From contig OY821786.1 of NCBI GenBank assembly GCA_963682175.1, forward strand, positions 31,551,501-31,615,500: a stretch of 64,000 nt of DNA. Reading direction: 5' to 3'. The notes under the pieces were generated by a model, which had not been told where the DNA came from, ran no database searches, and worked only from the letters and a program-made list of their open reading frames with translations. This document shows positions 45,550-59,255 of this stretch, one piece after another. Each line of letters begins with the position of its first letter. The stretch's first letter is position 1. The translations under genes were made by a program, and so were the position numbers. Origin of the DNA: Triglochin maritima (Eukaryota > Streptophyta > Magnoliopsida > Alismatales > Juncaginaceae).

Positions 45550-46215
45550 AGCAACAACGGTTGACCGAAACCAAACATTCGGTCAACCGATTCTCAACAA
45601 AACCAGGCAAGTGTCTCAACCGTCAGACCAACGATCAAACAGAATGACTGGAAACGTTTGAACCAAGTTAGGGACGGTCGACCGCTAAAAGGGTCAACTC
45701 CCATGACCAACTGATCGAACACAGGTCACAAGCGGTCGACCGTTTAGAAGGTCTACGCCACAACCCCAACAACATTTCAAACCCAATGATTGAACAACAA
45801 AGGGGTCCCGGTCGACCATAATTCTACAGGCACTTCCTTTGTTTCTCTAAATCACATCGGTCGAACGAAACTCGCACCGATCGAATAGACTTTAAGTAAC
45901 TTAAGTCATTGGTCGAACAAACCAACTAGCAGTCGATCGTTTAGATGGTCCACGCTTTGTCCAGACCAGTCCAGAAACAATTGGTCGAACATATCAAAAT
46001 GTCGGTCGACCCTTTTGAAGGTTTTGGCTCCAACCGACTTAGCACAGTGTAATCAGTCAAACGACAAAGGGGTCATGGTCGACCAAAAACACCCAGTGCT
46101 TGCCTTCTATGTTTAATCGGTCGACCGCCCAAGGCATCGTTCAACTGATACAAGGCAAAACTCCTGCAAATACATGAGCATCGGTTGACCACTTCACCAG
46201 CTGGTTGACCATTCT
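45550..46215. repeat. Degenerate GGTCGACC-type array
   Basis: About a dozen GGTCGACC, GGTCGAAC, GGTTGACC and GGTCAACC words are spread over about 660 bp (for example near 45676, 45732, 45808, 46119). They are looser than in the copia LTRs. The flanks do not match either copia family. Confidence 0.6.
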
Positions 46216-47110
46216 CAGCAGACACTCTGCTGCAAGTTTACCTCCGATGAGCCTATCGGCTTACCGTCGACTAAAATCACCACTCACACACATTGGTTGT
46301 CATAAATCGAAGCTTGACATACCGTGAAGGTTTGAAGAAACCTTTGAAGTACCACGATGATAGCTTCTTCACAAAAGCTCTTCTCCGACGAACTTCCCAT
46401 GCAAGCAACTAACGATCTCACTGAAACCTCTTCTTCTTCCTCTTCTCCAACCACACCAACAGAGCTGAGAGGGAGAGACGGATTTGAGAGAGAGATGAGT
46501 GAAAGAAGTGAGAAAAGGGAAAGGTTTTACCTTAAATACTCCACCCAAACCCATCCACCAATCCAAAGCCTCCACCTCAAGCAACCATTAGCCTCCTAAA
46601 CACCAATTAACCCAGCCAAAACGTGATTAGCTTTAAGCAAGGTTTAGGATCTAATTGTGTAACTCACTTGATGCTCACTCTAATGCTTTAGGTGTGGTTT
46701 GGATACCCTTCAAATGGCACTAACGTCTGCAATTTCTCCCGAAGAGGGGGTTGCGAACTCAGATTCCGATGGAAACCAACAGAAAGGAAACGAGATTCCA
46801 TTTGACTCCGTGGAGGGGGTTGTTTGTGCACTCTTGGGAATCCATGCCCGGTTTCCATGGTATGTATAAAATTTTCTTTAAGTTTTCGTAACGTTTGAAG
46901 TTGGAAAGCAACGGACCAAACCTTTTCGATTGATCGTCACCCATTCAGTCTACCGAATGATTTTAACGGACGAACACATTTTGATCCACCAAAATTCCTA
47001 ACTTAAATGACCAGTTTGGACGACCGAAATTCATTCAGTCATCCATTAACATCCACTCAGAGAAAATCACTGGAATTCTTATTTTGGTCGACCAAAATTT
47101 GTTCGGTCAT

Positions 47111-50090
47111 CTGTTTTTGGTATTCAAATCATCTGAAAATTATTTGTCTAAAGATACACAAACAATAGAATTCAATCAGAAGGAAACTGTTTTCCACTAG
47201 ATTTTGTTTTTCTACTTTTCGTTTGATTCTGAAAATCACTTTTCGAAACTTTCCGCACCACTGACACCCCAATATGGCTGGATGGTTACCAAGCAGATGA
47301 AACAAGTCTCAGCGTTTGGGTTTTCAGTTACATCTGGAATTGGACTTTTATAGTTGAATGAGAAGATAAGCCGACAGAGATTCCGACGTCTGAGTATTTT
47401 TTTTAACCAGATGCCGAAAAAAATTCATTGCAAATTGTGTGCCAGACTCCAACCGAAGTGGGAAACACGATTGACTGATTGCTCATTATTGGACTTCACC
47501 TTGGGATGAATTAAGCCACCTTTGTGAGTCCATCAAACCTATTCTTCAGATGTCAAAAAACAGTAAAACACAATCACATGACCGCACACAAATTTAAAGA
47601 AAGCTATATATGTGACTAAGGAATATAAAAAAGCAGTGATAAAGCAAAAGAACTCATCCAAAATTCTGTCTGCACTTTCTCTGTGCAAATGGCACATATG
47701 TGCAGTATGATGCATAACCAAACACCAACAAAGACAAGATGAAAACAAGGAAACAACAGCTTATGCCACTGCAATGAAACAGCAACCTAAGGGAAATTGC
47801 TGTGATTAGTCCAGGTCTGTTTGATGGCAAAATGAAGTGATCAGTAGTTAAGATAAAATTGATGTTTTTGTGTTTTTTTGTCACTGGTCAACTTAATATC
47901 AAACATGAGGAAGTTAAGCGAACTCATTTTAGATATCAATCATCGTGACATAAATGCTCAAAACTCCAATATTTGCGCAACATGGATCCGTTAGGTGTGG
48001 AAGAAAAAAGAATTTAACATCCCAGATATATAAAAGTAAGAAAACGAATACGTAAAAAATATTCGTTTCTTACCCAAAAAAATTGATAAAAAAAATATAA
48101 TAATTTTTTATTATTCTTGAACGATTTTAGCTCTTAGCAAAATATATTGGAACTTCTCTTCTTCTTCTCACAAAGTTAATCACTCTTAAAACTGGCTTAA
48201 TTACCCAATCGGTGATATGTACATGAGAGTACATCTTAGCTTACATGACAAATGATGAGATTATCATTAGCCTTGTTGGTACATATGCAGCTTTGAAGAA
48301 TCTTGTGTTTAATTATATTATATTAGTAAATACAGGATTTCTCTAGTGAGCTTAGGACTTAATTTAAAAAAATTAAACCCCCACAATATTCACCACTCAT
48401 TTCAAAATGTAAGGTAGATTAAGAAAAAACGGTTATGCTAATGAATGGTGAGATTAACTGTAAATAAGATCCAATGGTGAAATTGTATGAGACTTAAACT
48501 AAATTTGATGAACCCTGAGCTTATCAAAGCTTGACCCTTAATAAATATATTAAAAATTCAATAGCAACATAATAAAAAGTGAGACCTATAGGATTTTCTC
48601 AAGATTTGAAAACACACATCAATCAAATAATCGATGACCCAATGAAGGTTTTTTGGCTCATGGAAAAGGCTTTGGTGGTGGCTGTGAGAGTGTGAGTAGC
48701 CCTTTGCCTGCCTTTATGTCCTTCTCAAGTGTTTAGCTTTCTTTTACCATCACTCTCTTCTTTAAGAATATCATGGTGTTCAAATGAAGGACTTTTTCTT
48801 TGCTAGGTGTTTTGTAACACAGCGCCAAAGGAAAGGGGCGTGCAAATCTCACTTTTTTTTATCACATTACATTACATTATATATTTTTATATAATGAACA
48901 CATAAGTTTCGACCATCCTCAGTGAGGCGTGTTTAGTTTTAGGTTTGACCCCTTAGAATTGGAAAATTAGACTTGTTAAATATAAATGTTGAATATCTTG
49001 TATGGCTGGCTTATTGAATTTATGAAATTTGAGTTCTGAAGTTAGAAATTATACAGTGATTCTCTTTACTTCCCACAAAAACCATGAGAAATCACACAAA
49101 AAAACTTGATTTTTTTTTAATTAGGTGAGTTTTTATTCTTCCAAATTATAATTACCATTAAAACAAATGATCCAAATTTCAATACGCTCCCTTAAGCAGG
49201 AGTTCCTAGGGTTCAAGAACTTTCTTCGGATAAATCACACTCAACAATACAATTTAAAATGCATCGGGAAATGGAAATCAGGAATATCAAATTCTCAAGT
49301 TTATTAGGCAAAAGTAACACTAACATAAATCCATCAGAAAAGTATAGAAGTAGACGTAACTCCTAAAGAATATATGCGCAAATTGGCCGGAGTGTCTTTT
49401 TATCCAAAGTTGCATAAAAATGCGATCTTTGGAGAAATTGAGGTGCATTACATATAATCTAAACTTCATTAGCCGACGAGAAATTATAATTTTGAAAAAC
49501 ATTAAGGCCAAATAATTTCTTCAAAGGAAGATGATATGTATTCTTTAATTCCACGTCTAACATGGTTGGTCTCATCCACATCTCTACTTTGAATCTCTCT
49601 TTTCTCTCTCTCCTCCCGTATTTCCAAAATTTTGACCACATCTTACAACTTTCTCACTCCAACAACAATCATAACACAACACTACTACAAGAAAAAGAGG
49701 TGCCCACCACTCTGATCTCTGAATCACACAATGGTTGCAAATCTCTCCACCCTAATTTCAAGTGGTCTTAAACCATGAATTGGTAAATTTTCCCATACTT
49801 CATCATGCATGCATGTAGTATATTCAATCATAATCGAGTGTAGCTTAATTAAGTGTATCTATATGTACTATATCTTGCATTTTAGGTAGTTATTAGAGAT
49901 GAAAAGACACAAAATAAAGAAATCCAAATACCATCATGATGGGTCAAAAAATATCAACCAATTTAGCCACAAGGGTTCACAAGACGTTGGAATTGCCCCC
50001 ATCCAATGATGACACTTTTTTGGCCGAGTAAGACCACTGACACCTGTACCCCTGCATGTGTAATACAAAAGTTTTTCTGGGTCTCATCCC
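47111..50090. other. Intergenic DNA upstream of the IDD gene
   Basis: AT-rich, with no coding region or RNA gene recognised and only short open frames with no support. The part nearest 50 kb is the likely promoter region of the IDD gene. Confidence 0.5.
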
Positions 50091-50110
50091 TCCTCTCTCT
50101 CTCTCTCTCC
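50091..50110 (+). promoter_or_regulatory. CT-repeat tract upstream of the IDD gene
   Basis: An uninterrupted CT/TC tract lies about 150 bp before the start codon. Pyrimidine-rich patches of this sort are frequent near plant transcription starts; the role here is inferred. No clear TATA box was found (CTATATCTATG near 50120 is weak). Confidence 0.4.
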
Positions 50111-50260
50111 CTTCACCACCCTATATCTATGTGTTATCTCACTTGATTCTTGTAGGTAGATAGGACAATTAAGAAGCCAAAGAATTGTCTCTGGTTTCCT
50201 CCAATTCCGCTACAAAAACAAAAAAAACCACAAGCAAACAAGATCAAACAACAAACAAAC

Positions 50261-53200
50261 ATGTCCAACTCAACCTCCACCACAACAACATCAAACAATG
50301 ACATGTTTGGCCTCAACCCTTTGTTCCCATCCATCTCGAACCAACATGACCATCAACACAAACCCAAGAAGCAGAGAAACCAACCAGGGAATCCAGGTAA
50401 TTAATCGATTCATTAGCTATATATAAATTTGTTTTCAAGAAAATTTTGTGATGGCATAAGGTGTAATTTTGGCCATTTCAGACCCAGAGGCTGAGGTGAT
50501 AGCATTGTCACCAAAGACCCTCATGACCACCAATAGGTTTGTGTGTGAGATTTGCAACAAAGGCTTCCAGAGAGATCAGAACTTGCAACTACACAGGAGA
50601 GGACACAACCTTCCATGGAAGCTAAGGCAAAAGAGCACAAAGGAGGGTATGAGGAAGAGAGTGTATGTTTGTCCAGAGCCAACTTGTGTTCATAATCACC
50701 CTTCTAGAGCTCTTGGGGATCTAACTGGGATTAAGAAGCACTTCTATAGGAAGCATGGGGAGAAGGTGTGGAAATGTGATAAGTGTTCTAAGAAATATGC
50801 TGTTATGTCTGATTGGAAGGCTCATACCAAGACTTGTGGGACTAGAGAGTATAGGTGTGATTGTGGTACACTTTTCTCAAGGTTGGTGCTTACAATTTAT
50901 TGGTAATTAGTTTCATATTCTTTAGGGTTTTTCTTGGAATGCTTGATTTTTTATTTTTGTTTTTAATTGCACTAATGGTTGTTAGGTTTTTCCTCTTCTT
51001 TCATAATTTTTGGTGGGCATGCTTTTTTTTGGGGTACTCTAATTGCACCACACTATTTGGTATTATTTGTTTCCCATGTTTTTCTGGGCAGTAGTGGTGC
51101 AATGACAAGTAAGTATACCAAATATTAATGTATTCTTTTGGTAACTAAGCTTGAAAGTTTCATCTCAATTTCCACTTATTTTTATGAAAACAACTACATC
51201 AGTTTCTAAGAATGTTTTTCTTCTGATTTTTAGTGATTTTTCACTTTTGTTGCAACTATGTTTGGGAAGTATATTTATTTTTGCACTCGTGTTTTTAGAA
51301 TAGCACAATGAAAGCCCTTGAGTTTTAGAAGTTGCATTTGTCTAGGCTTTTGTCCTCACTTTTTTTTTTGCAAAATTCATGTTTTACTGCAATTTGGACA
51401 TTCTACTTTTAGATTGTTAAATGTGTTCTACTCGTGTCCATTGTTTGCATCAAATTGTCGTAGTTGGACTCCATTCCAATACGTAGACATTGTGGTCCTT
51501 ATCTTGAATTTGTTCGATGCTTTCTTACTATATTTTCTATTGTGCTATTTTTTGCTTTTCCAGTCTTCAAATCCTTCATGGTTTCCATTACATTGTGGTA
51601 TTTACGTGTATAGTTGGTCACTCCTATCGGTCATTAAAAAAGGCAGAAGGTTATATAGCTTTTCTTACTTAATATTGTGCAAAGTTATCCTTTTTAATTT
51701 TTAGTATTGATCCATATATAGATCATTAATTACTTCCTCTATAAAGTACCTAATCCCTGACCCATGTCATAAACATGAGGCACAACTCTCTCTTTTTTTT
51801 AAAGTAGATTTGTATTAATTAATTAAATAAAACAGTTTCAACATAAGGCAGAACTTGTTACCTGATCATTAGGCCATCCCTTACGGGATGATTTTCTGCG
51901 GTCATCCGGTCATCCACGACCTGGGTCGACCGGGTGTGTTGGTCGACTGGGTCGTCCACCCGGTGGTCCATTATTTTAATAATTTTTGATAATTTTTTTT
52001 GGTTTTGTTTTTGTTTTGATTTTTTGATTTTTTTGTTTTGAGTTTTTTTAAATATATTTTTTGAAAATACGTTTTATAATTGTTTTTTATTTTTTAGAAA
52101 AAAATTAAATTTTTTAAAAAATTTACCAAGATGGATCCCGAAATGATGTGGAGGAGAGAGATAGGTTGTTGTGGGTTGTGTTGGGTTATGGTTAAGAGAA
52201 TAGTACAGGAAAGAGAAGAAAGAGAGATAAAACTGATTTTGAAGAGAGAGAAATGATAACCAGGTTGTCCAGATCATGGTTAGTGATGACCTTAGTGTAG
52301 GGGAGGATCTGCGTCAGGTCATGAACAATGCATGCAAGTACGGAGAAAAGAAATTAAAAAAACATTGAATTTTATGTTATTAGATTTAATTACCAACCCT
52401 TTTATTTTTGTAGAACATCATACTTTTGTGCATGAACCTTTTATTATTATTTCTAAGTCATAGTATAGGAGCTATAATTTTAATTTTTTAGTACATGATA
52501 TTTTCCATAATTACTTACAGTACTTCCACTCCCTCTATGGCTCTATGGTAGTATTGTTAGCGCCATACTTTTGTTTAACAAGTAATGTGCCTTTTATTAG
52601 GAAGGTAAATATGTGTTGTGGCCCTAGATGGTGAGAGAGTTAGGGTTTATATGGACTTATGGAGGGAATATAATAATATTTTGGATAGCATAAAGTTATA
52701 TCCAAATTTGTACACTATTATCTTGGTTTCTGTTTACTCATCATCATGTGTTTCTACACCTATTTACTCAAAAAAACATCATATTTTCTTTCCTCACCTT
52801 CATTTTATCCTTTGAAGAACAAGAGTAGCTCTCACATCAAAAGGTTCTTGGTCTGGAGATGTGTTCTTGGTTTATGTTCCTAAAAACTTTTTCACCACTG
52901 CTAACTTTCTTCTTGTGGCTCTTGGGGGGCTAGTATGGAACCTCTCTCTCAGCCATTATCATCACTTCTATTTTGTTCTGCTCTAGTAATGGTGGTAGCA
53001 GTACACTTAGTAGTTGGTAGTCTTCTCTGAAAAGCCTTCAACTCCCTTGCTTCAAAAAGCTTGTTCTTTGTATATAACAAAAATAGTAACATTAAATAGT
53101 GGAAGAAAATCAAGGATGAATTTGGAGGTTTTGAGGTAGCAATGTACTTCTGATAAAGTAGTGTACTGGCTTCTTTAATTCTATTAAAAAATTGTTTTTT

Positions 53201-54555
53201 ACTGTAATTAAACCTCCAATGAGATCCATTTTACTAGATTGTAATATTTGTTTGTGGTTATTGTAAGGTCAAAGATTTAGTAAATATATTAGGTCTATTT
53301 GGGTTTCTTTTTTATTTTTTTAATAATGATTCGGATTTTTTTTAAAGTAAAAAAATGTACCTGTGTGTGAGATTTGTACTCATGTGAGATCTGACAAAAT
53401 ATGTGATATGATAGATATATAAGTCAAATAATGATGGTTAAGGGAGGTGTGCAGAAGAAAAGGCTTTTTTTGGTTTGAAAGCTTTAGGTTCTGACATTGA
53501 TCTACTGACTGGGGTCTGGCCCCAAGCAAGTTGACGGATATGTCATTTATAGGGACAGTTCTTTATTATAAAAACCATCAGGAACAAGCTGTACTTCTTT
53601 GTTATAAAAAAAAACAAGTTGTACTTCTTTTGAAATTGTCCTTTTAAAAAAAAAATCATTTACAGGAACAAGCCTCTACACTGAGTTGCTTCTTGTGGTG
53701 TCTGTGTCAGCCAACTTAGAATTTTTCATTTCTTTTCATAAAATTGTTAATTTGAAATAGTTATAAGTATGTATTTTGGATCTCCACAAGAAAGCACATT
53801 CACATTCCCCTCACCCAAAGATACCAATTGATTGTGAACAGATGTAGTTCCTAGATCAAAATACCTCAAGCTACAGGAGTAGGAAGGATTTCAAAAATCA
53901 AATCATATTGCACTAATTAATATGATCATCCAATTAAAGATTATGGTGGAAAAGAACAAATATTTTTCTTAATTAAACTTGTATACCACATTTTTTATGT
54001 GTTTTTTTTGTGTACTTTTGCAGGAAGGATAGCTTCATTACCCATAGAGCATTTTGTGATGCATTAGCTGAAGAGAGTGCAAGGCTTTTTGCTGCCGCCG
54101 CGGCCACCACCGCCACCACCACTCCATCATTCCCATTCTCATGGAACCAACTTCAAGACCTCAACCCTAACCCTAACTTGAATACCATCACATCACTCAA
54201 AACCTCTCCTCCACACCACAAACTCCTCATGACCACAACCACATCTTGTGATAACAACACCACCATCATCCAACCCCAGCTCTCTGCCACTGCCCTCTTG
54301 CAAAAGGCCTCCACAATTGGATCCGTACCCACAACCACAAGTTCCACTAATTTTGCAGGTATGATGTCGAATTGGCACGCCGAGAGCCACGGGATGACAA
54401 GGGACTTCCTCGGGGTGGTGGTGCCGGCAGGCGGTCGGCAGGATGAGCTTTTGTTGTCAGGAGTAGGTTTGGAATTTGCATCTCCGTCACCTTGTGACCA
54501 TAACACCACTACTAAAAGAATTGGCTTTACTCCACGTATGTGGGGGGATTGCTAG
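50261..54555 (+). CDS. INDETERMINATE-domain (IDD) C2H2 zinc-finger transcription factor, 355 aa
   Basis: Exons: 50261-50396, 50482-50881 and 54024-54555, with GT/AG junctions in frame. The nuclear protein has a basic KPKKQRNQPGNP signal (~35-45) and four ID-domain fingers: C67/C70/H83/H87, C109/C114/H132/H137, C144/C147/H160/C164 and C171/C173/H186/C190. C-terminal are the two IDD signature motifs, LSATALLQKAS (from ~265) and TRDFLG (304-309). Known IDD proteins bind DNA through the fingers and pair with GRAS proteins such as DELLA, SCARECROW and SHORT-ROOT. The second intron (3.1 kb) splits finger 4 just before KDSFITHR and contains a MITE. At 355 aa it is shorter than many IDD proteins, with Thr/Asn-rich linkers. 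I cannot say which of the numbered IDD genes it corresponds to. Confidence 0.95.
51872..52291. mobile_element. PIF/Harbinger-type MITE in IDD intron 2
   Basis: The 420-bp element has terminal repeats GGCCATCCCTTAC and GTTAGTGATGACC (10 of 13 positions match in inverted alignment), and similarity continues loosely for ~35 bp. It is flanked by TTA on both sides (51869-51871, 52292-52294), the usual Harbinger/Tourist duplication. The interior is T-rich, with one GGTCGACCGGG and one GGTCGACTGGG near 51925-51950. Confidence 0.6.
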
Positions 54556-57168
54556 GGTTTTGCATGGGCCATGCAGAGCACGTGATGTAGGGTGAAGATC
54601 AGCTTCTTATTTTGTTTCCTCTTTGTTCCTTTCTTGTTTTTGTTGGCTTGTTTAGTTCGTCTGTTTTTGTTGATAAGATGGTATTAAAAGGTGTGTTTGT
54701 GACACGGAATTGGAATTGTTTTTTGGCTAGCTATATGTGAATTACTTTTTGTAATTTCAACTTTTAATGTCTGAGCTACTAATTAGTTGAGGTTAACGTA
54801 CTGAATTAGATGTTGGGATTTAATTAAAAATTTACAAAATGCTTTCAAAGAAATGGTTGAGATAATAAGAGGTGCTCTTATTAGTTGAAAGCCTGAATGT
54901 CATTGTTTTCGAAATTCAAAAATGGTTATACTAATTACATGTTGAGTATGGATTTTGCATCTATACCCTCTATTTTAGTTTTATATGCATCAATGTCCTT
55001 CAATTTGGTTGTATATATGTGGATGATTTTAAAAATGATGTATACATGCTTGAGTCATATATAACATCCAATCTTGGTAGATCTTGATGTAAAATCCCAT
55101 GTAGTGATTTGACTAGATATTGATATATTTAGGCCGTGTTTGTTTTTTCTCTCTTTTGGATTTGACGGTTCCTAGAATTTAAATTTTTGTCCAAAAAATA
55201 CGACATCATAGAATTGTCTACCCGTTAAGTTTTTTGACTTTTATGAGAAAAGTTATTCACAAAAATTATTTTAAATAGACTAATATTGTAAATAAAAATT
55301 ACTATGATGGTAAAAATATATCTTCTCAGATTCTCGAAAAACTTCTTTTTTGAACTTTTTGAAAATGAGAGTATGAATTTAGGATGTTTGGTCGTTGGAG
55401 GGGAAAAAATAATGTAGAATCTTGACCTTGCAAGTACTACCTTAGACTACCTTTGTTATTAATCTTACCCAGATGGCAAGACACCGATATTTTACATTAA
55501 AACATTTAGATGACTATATTCTTTCTTTCTTTCTTTCTTTCTTGACTAAACAATTTTAAATGCGTCTGATATTACTTTACTTAAATTGCAACATGTAGTT
55601 TATAATCATCCATAATCTAACTCCTTATGACCTTTTCATTTGATGGGACAATGGGAAAGTGTGGTCGATCCAATCGAGGATGTGCCATTTCTAGCAACGG
55701 TTTAGACTGCATGCTATTTCTACTTGTTAGCTGCTGCAGCATGAAAACTTAGAAACCCCAATAAATATCGCATGGCACCACAATTAAATCTGAGTTTCAT
55801 GATTTTTTCCTCTTTTATATTTATTTTCTTTATGTGAGTTTATTGTAAGTTACATATATACTACGGTTATGTTCCACTAGTAAAGTTTGGTTCATGTATA
55901 GATACTGAAAACCGAACTTTTTAAAAAAATAGTCTATTTGGTTTATATTTTCTCAATATAAATTGTGTTTATAACCTTCAATCTCTAAAAATAGGGTGTC
56001 CTGCCTGACCATCGAACAACTAATTGTTCTCATTGTCTATTTGAGCATGGTGGCAAATTCTAGAAAAAATACACTTTAAAGCGAGCCAAAAACAATAGAA
56101 GGGGGCATCCTAACCTCAAGGTCGGCTACTTTTTAACTGTTTATTTTGCTTGCTTCGAATTTTTCTGTGTTATTATTTTTGGGTTTTTTGTTCTTTAAAA
56201 TTATCATTTCGCTTTATAGGTATACTGCTCTCTAGCAATATATGTGCATATTTAACCATGGAGGGCAAAGGAAATGATGTTGGAAGAAGAAAGTAAAACC
56301 TAGAAAATACCTCAACCACCATGGTTTTAGATGACTAGGATCATTCATTAAATTAGCTTTTCTAGTTATTTTCTTCATGCTATTTTTGTTCAATTCATGA
56401 ATTAGGGTTATAGTGGTTGAAGTTAGTCCAATAGGGTTATGTTGATTGATTTGTTTTGCTTTCCACATCATCAACACCTTTGCTAGCATGGCATACGGAG
56501 AAACACAAGCTTTCACTTTCAGAGGTTGATTCAAAGTAATTATGGTGTGATTCTTTGATGTGATGTGATTTTGGAACATTTCTGCGTGGTGTGGCTCCAA
56601 AATCAAATAGCACAATGCCCTACTTAAATGATTACAGTGGATTAGAAGAAAAGTTTTATGGGACTGGCCATGAGAAGAATTGCCGACTTAAAATTACACA
56701 ATGTTCAACTTTAATAAAATTTCTAACTACTTTAAATTTGTAAATTTACATGACAAATAATGTGTTTATAATTTTCTCTCTCCTATTTTAGTTTTTTTGA
56801 ACCAAAAGGTTTTAGGGCTCCTTTCGCTACTACTAGCTAGCAACTTCGTTTTGATGATTATTATGAACATGTCCTCTAGGAATAGGAATTTGAAATAGAC
56901 TCCTTTTACTCAACAATGGTTAGTGCTATATCTTTTACATGCGATATCCGAAATTAGAAGATGTTAAGGGTAATTGTTTTCTTCAAATGAATACGCTAAT
57001 CAAACTAGTTCAATTTTAGAAGTTTGTCTTCAAATGGTCAAAAACATTACCACCCTAATAAAGCAAGCTGCACCCTTTGATGTAGTTGAAATATAGATAA
57101 CATTTTCAAATATACATTTTACTCTATTAAGTAATATTGGAAAACATGCATTTTCGAAACATATAAAG

Positions 57169-57234
<66 letters not shown>

Positions 57235-58980
57235 ATTTAAATGCTATCAATTTCTGCAATTCGCAAAGTGACTTCATTCCGTTTGAAATGCAAACATAGG
57301 AAACATATGTGACATTATTGTAGCAAATTCTCTAAATCAAGATTTAATTACATACCAAACAGATTATTGCATAACAAAATGTAAAACATTACTATCTAGT
57401 CCATACCGCCCTTAATTAGTAATAAGTGTTCTTTTTTCTTATAACAGGTTTCTAATATTTCCTGTTCATAATCAAGTTTAATGAAGTCTAGACAAAGGAA
57501 TTCTGCTAGTTTAATATTAGATGGGCACAAGATATGGTTATTATATAATGTAAAGGCAAGAAAAGAAAAGGGAAAAGATACATAGATGGACATATGGTGA
57601 TCATGGAGATGTCAACGCATGGGAATAGAAAGGTTGCTTGGATGGGGTAAACGTATTTACAGATCCAGATTTCTATCATGTCTCTTTCCAAAATACGCTT
57701 TCTTGTGCTCTGTGAGGAAGTCTCGGACTCTCTTGGGATTGAAGAAAACTAATATCCTACAAAATACCCCTCCAATTTGAAAGTTTTGTCAAACTGCCAC
57801 TGTAAAATAGTTACTGTTTGTTTAAGTATATCAGCGTTCCCAAGAAGAATAGAAGATTAAAGACAGCAGCCATCCATAACAGTCGCAAAAAGTGGCCTAA
57901 CCCAGCTTTGCATCTTCTGAGTAGAGCAAGGAATGATAACAAAAAAGAAGATTGAAGATGTGTCTTGTGTTGTACCTACCACTACCAATTATATTCAAGA
58001 AAACAATTGTGTTGAGCGAATTTAATACTTAACTACAGTTACCAATTATAATCACGTGATCATCATTCATTGTATTAGATGCATTACTCCTTAACAAGAA
58101 GAAAAAGTGATTCATTACTCCTGTTTTGCATATAAAATATCTATCTACTTTAAAATAGTTAGGAATATCTCTACCAACAACATGTGGTCCTTTAATTGGT
58201 TACTGTAAATAACCAATCAAAAAGATTTAATGGTTGGATGCAATCACACTTTGGCATGTTTCTGGGGATAGCAACAAGTTAAAGTAGGGAGACTAATCAC
58301 ACTTCACACACTTGTTTTCTTTGGGGTTAGCAGGGTTTTTGCCACCCAGCTACTTTTTGTAACCATTTTTACGTGTGAATATACACGGGATTCTCCCAGC
58401 TTACCTGGTAAAATAAATTCATGGTTGTAGACTTATAGTCATGTTAGCTTCAAATTACCAAAAATAACAACCATGGGGGGAAATTGATGGGCTAATTCTG
58501 ATAGAATGATCAAAACCAACCCACTTGATAAAAAGAAATTCATGGTCTTTGGGGGGTCAAGATTTATACTATTTAGGGGGAGGCCACATCACATGGATGG
58601 TTTCTGGGGATTATCTTGACTTTTCCTAAAGAAAAAAACAAAAAGCATAATCACAATTATGGGATTCCAACCAAAGGTGGGGGGAGAATAAGAGGTGGAG
58701 AGAGTAAGGACCAAAGGGTTTATGGAGGTGGGAATAATGGTGGGGTTTGATGCATGGGATATCCCTAATCAGCTTTTAAAAAGTAAAGAATGTGCATGTG
58801 AGATGCGGGGTTTAGTAGTGCATTACATACCATTTGCCTACTAAAAAGGACCGGTGGCTCCTCCTGTTTTTTCTTCTTTTCTCTTTCCATCTTTTCTCTT
58901 CTTTTCCTTGTACAACCAGACAAAACCAAAAGTGCACTCTCATCTTGGGCTTCCAACCTTGGAATCTTTGGTCCTAACGG
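54556..58980. other. Intergenic DNA downstream of the IDD gene
   Basis: This includes the presumed IDD 3' UTR at its start. Otherwise it is AT-rich, with no gene recognised. Two microsatellites occur: (TTTC)n at 55521-55542 and (AT)n at 57173-57220. Confidence 0.5.
57173..57220. repeat. (AT)24 microsatellite
   Basis: An uninterrupted AT dinucleotide run of 48 bp, followed by imperfect TTATATTTATATATAT. Confidence 0.95.
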
Positions 58981-59209
58981 CTGAAACATCTAAAACATCT
59001 TTAGTCATCCCAGGACGTAGCAGTGTTGGTTGGGGGTGATTGTTTGATCCCCTCTGCTTGCAAATTCGAATCTTAACTCCGTATGTTAAGCGTCTCGGTG
59101 CAAACAGTGTGGGTCACCTCCAATTTAGAATCACAGTCCGCCTTTCCTGAAGTAGAGACAGGTGCTGGGAAATTCTTGATCATAAAAAAACTGAAACATC
59201 TAAAACATC
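58981..59209 (+). mobile_element. tRNA-type SINE with a 19-bp target duplication
   Basis: The element (59000-59190) is flanked by exact 19-bp copies of CTGAAACATCTAAAACATC (58981-58999 and 59191-59209) and ends in seven A residues. Near its 5' end are GTAGCAGTGTTGGTTGG (59017-59033), resembling Pol III box A, and AATTCGAATC (about 59063), resembling box B, about 45 bp apart. These are the marks of a tRNA-derived SINE. Exact target duplications suggest a fairly recent insertion. Confidence 0.8.
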
Positions 59210-59255
59210 ACAATTTGTTTCATTTTATACAATAGAAAAGCATAAGGTACTTGTC

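Larger units (their letters stand above)
43330..47110 (-). repeat. Decayed LTR-like repeat region
   Basis: No gene is recognisable. The region holds an irregular tandem repeat, an inserted LTR-like block and palindrome clusters. On the minus strand GAGTATTTAAGG (near 46530-46541) followed by CT-rich sequence resembles a promoter of a large LTR. Degenerate GGTCGACC words lie upstream on that strand (46930-47110) and downstream (45550-46215). This is consistent with an old LTR retrotransposon, but no primer site or polyprotein was found. Confidence 0.4.

Noticed and set aside
50861..51704. Two plus-strand open frames after IDD exon 2
   Set aside because: They lie in the IDD second intron, are Phe/Leu-rich from T-rich DNA, and have no protein similarity.
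54153..54509. 118-codon minus-strand frame opposite IDD exon 3
   Set aside because: It is a shadow of the Thr/Pro-rich IDD coding exon.
57173..57220. AT run as a replication origin or matrix attachment site
   Set aside because: A simple microsatellite explains it and nothing else supports the idea.
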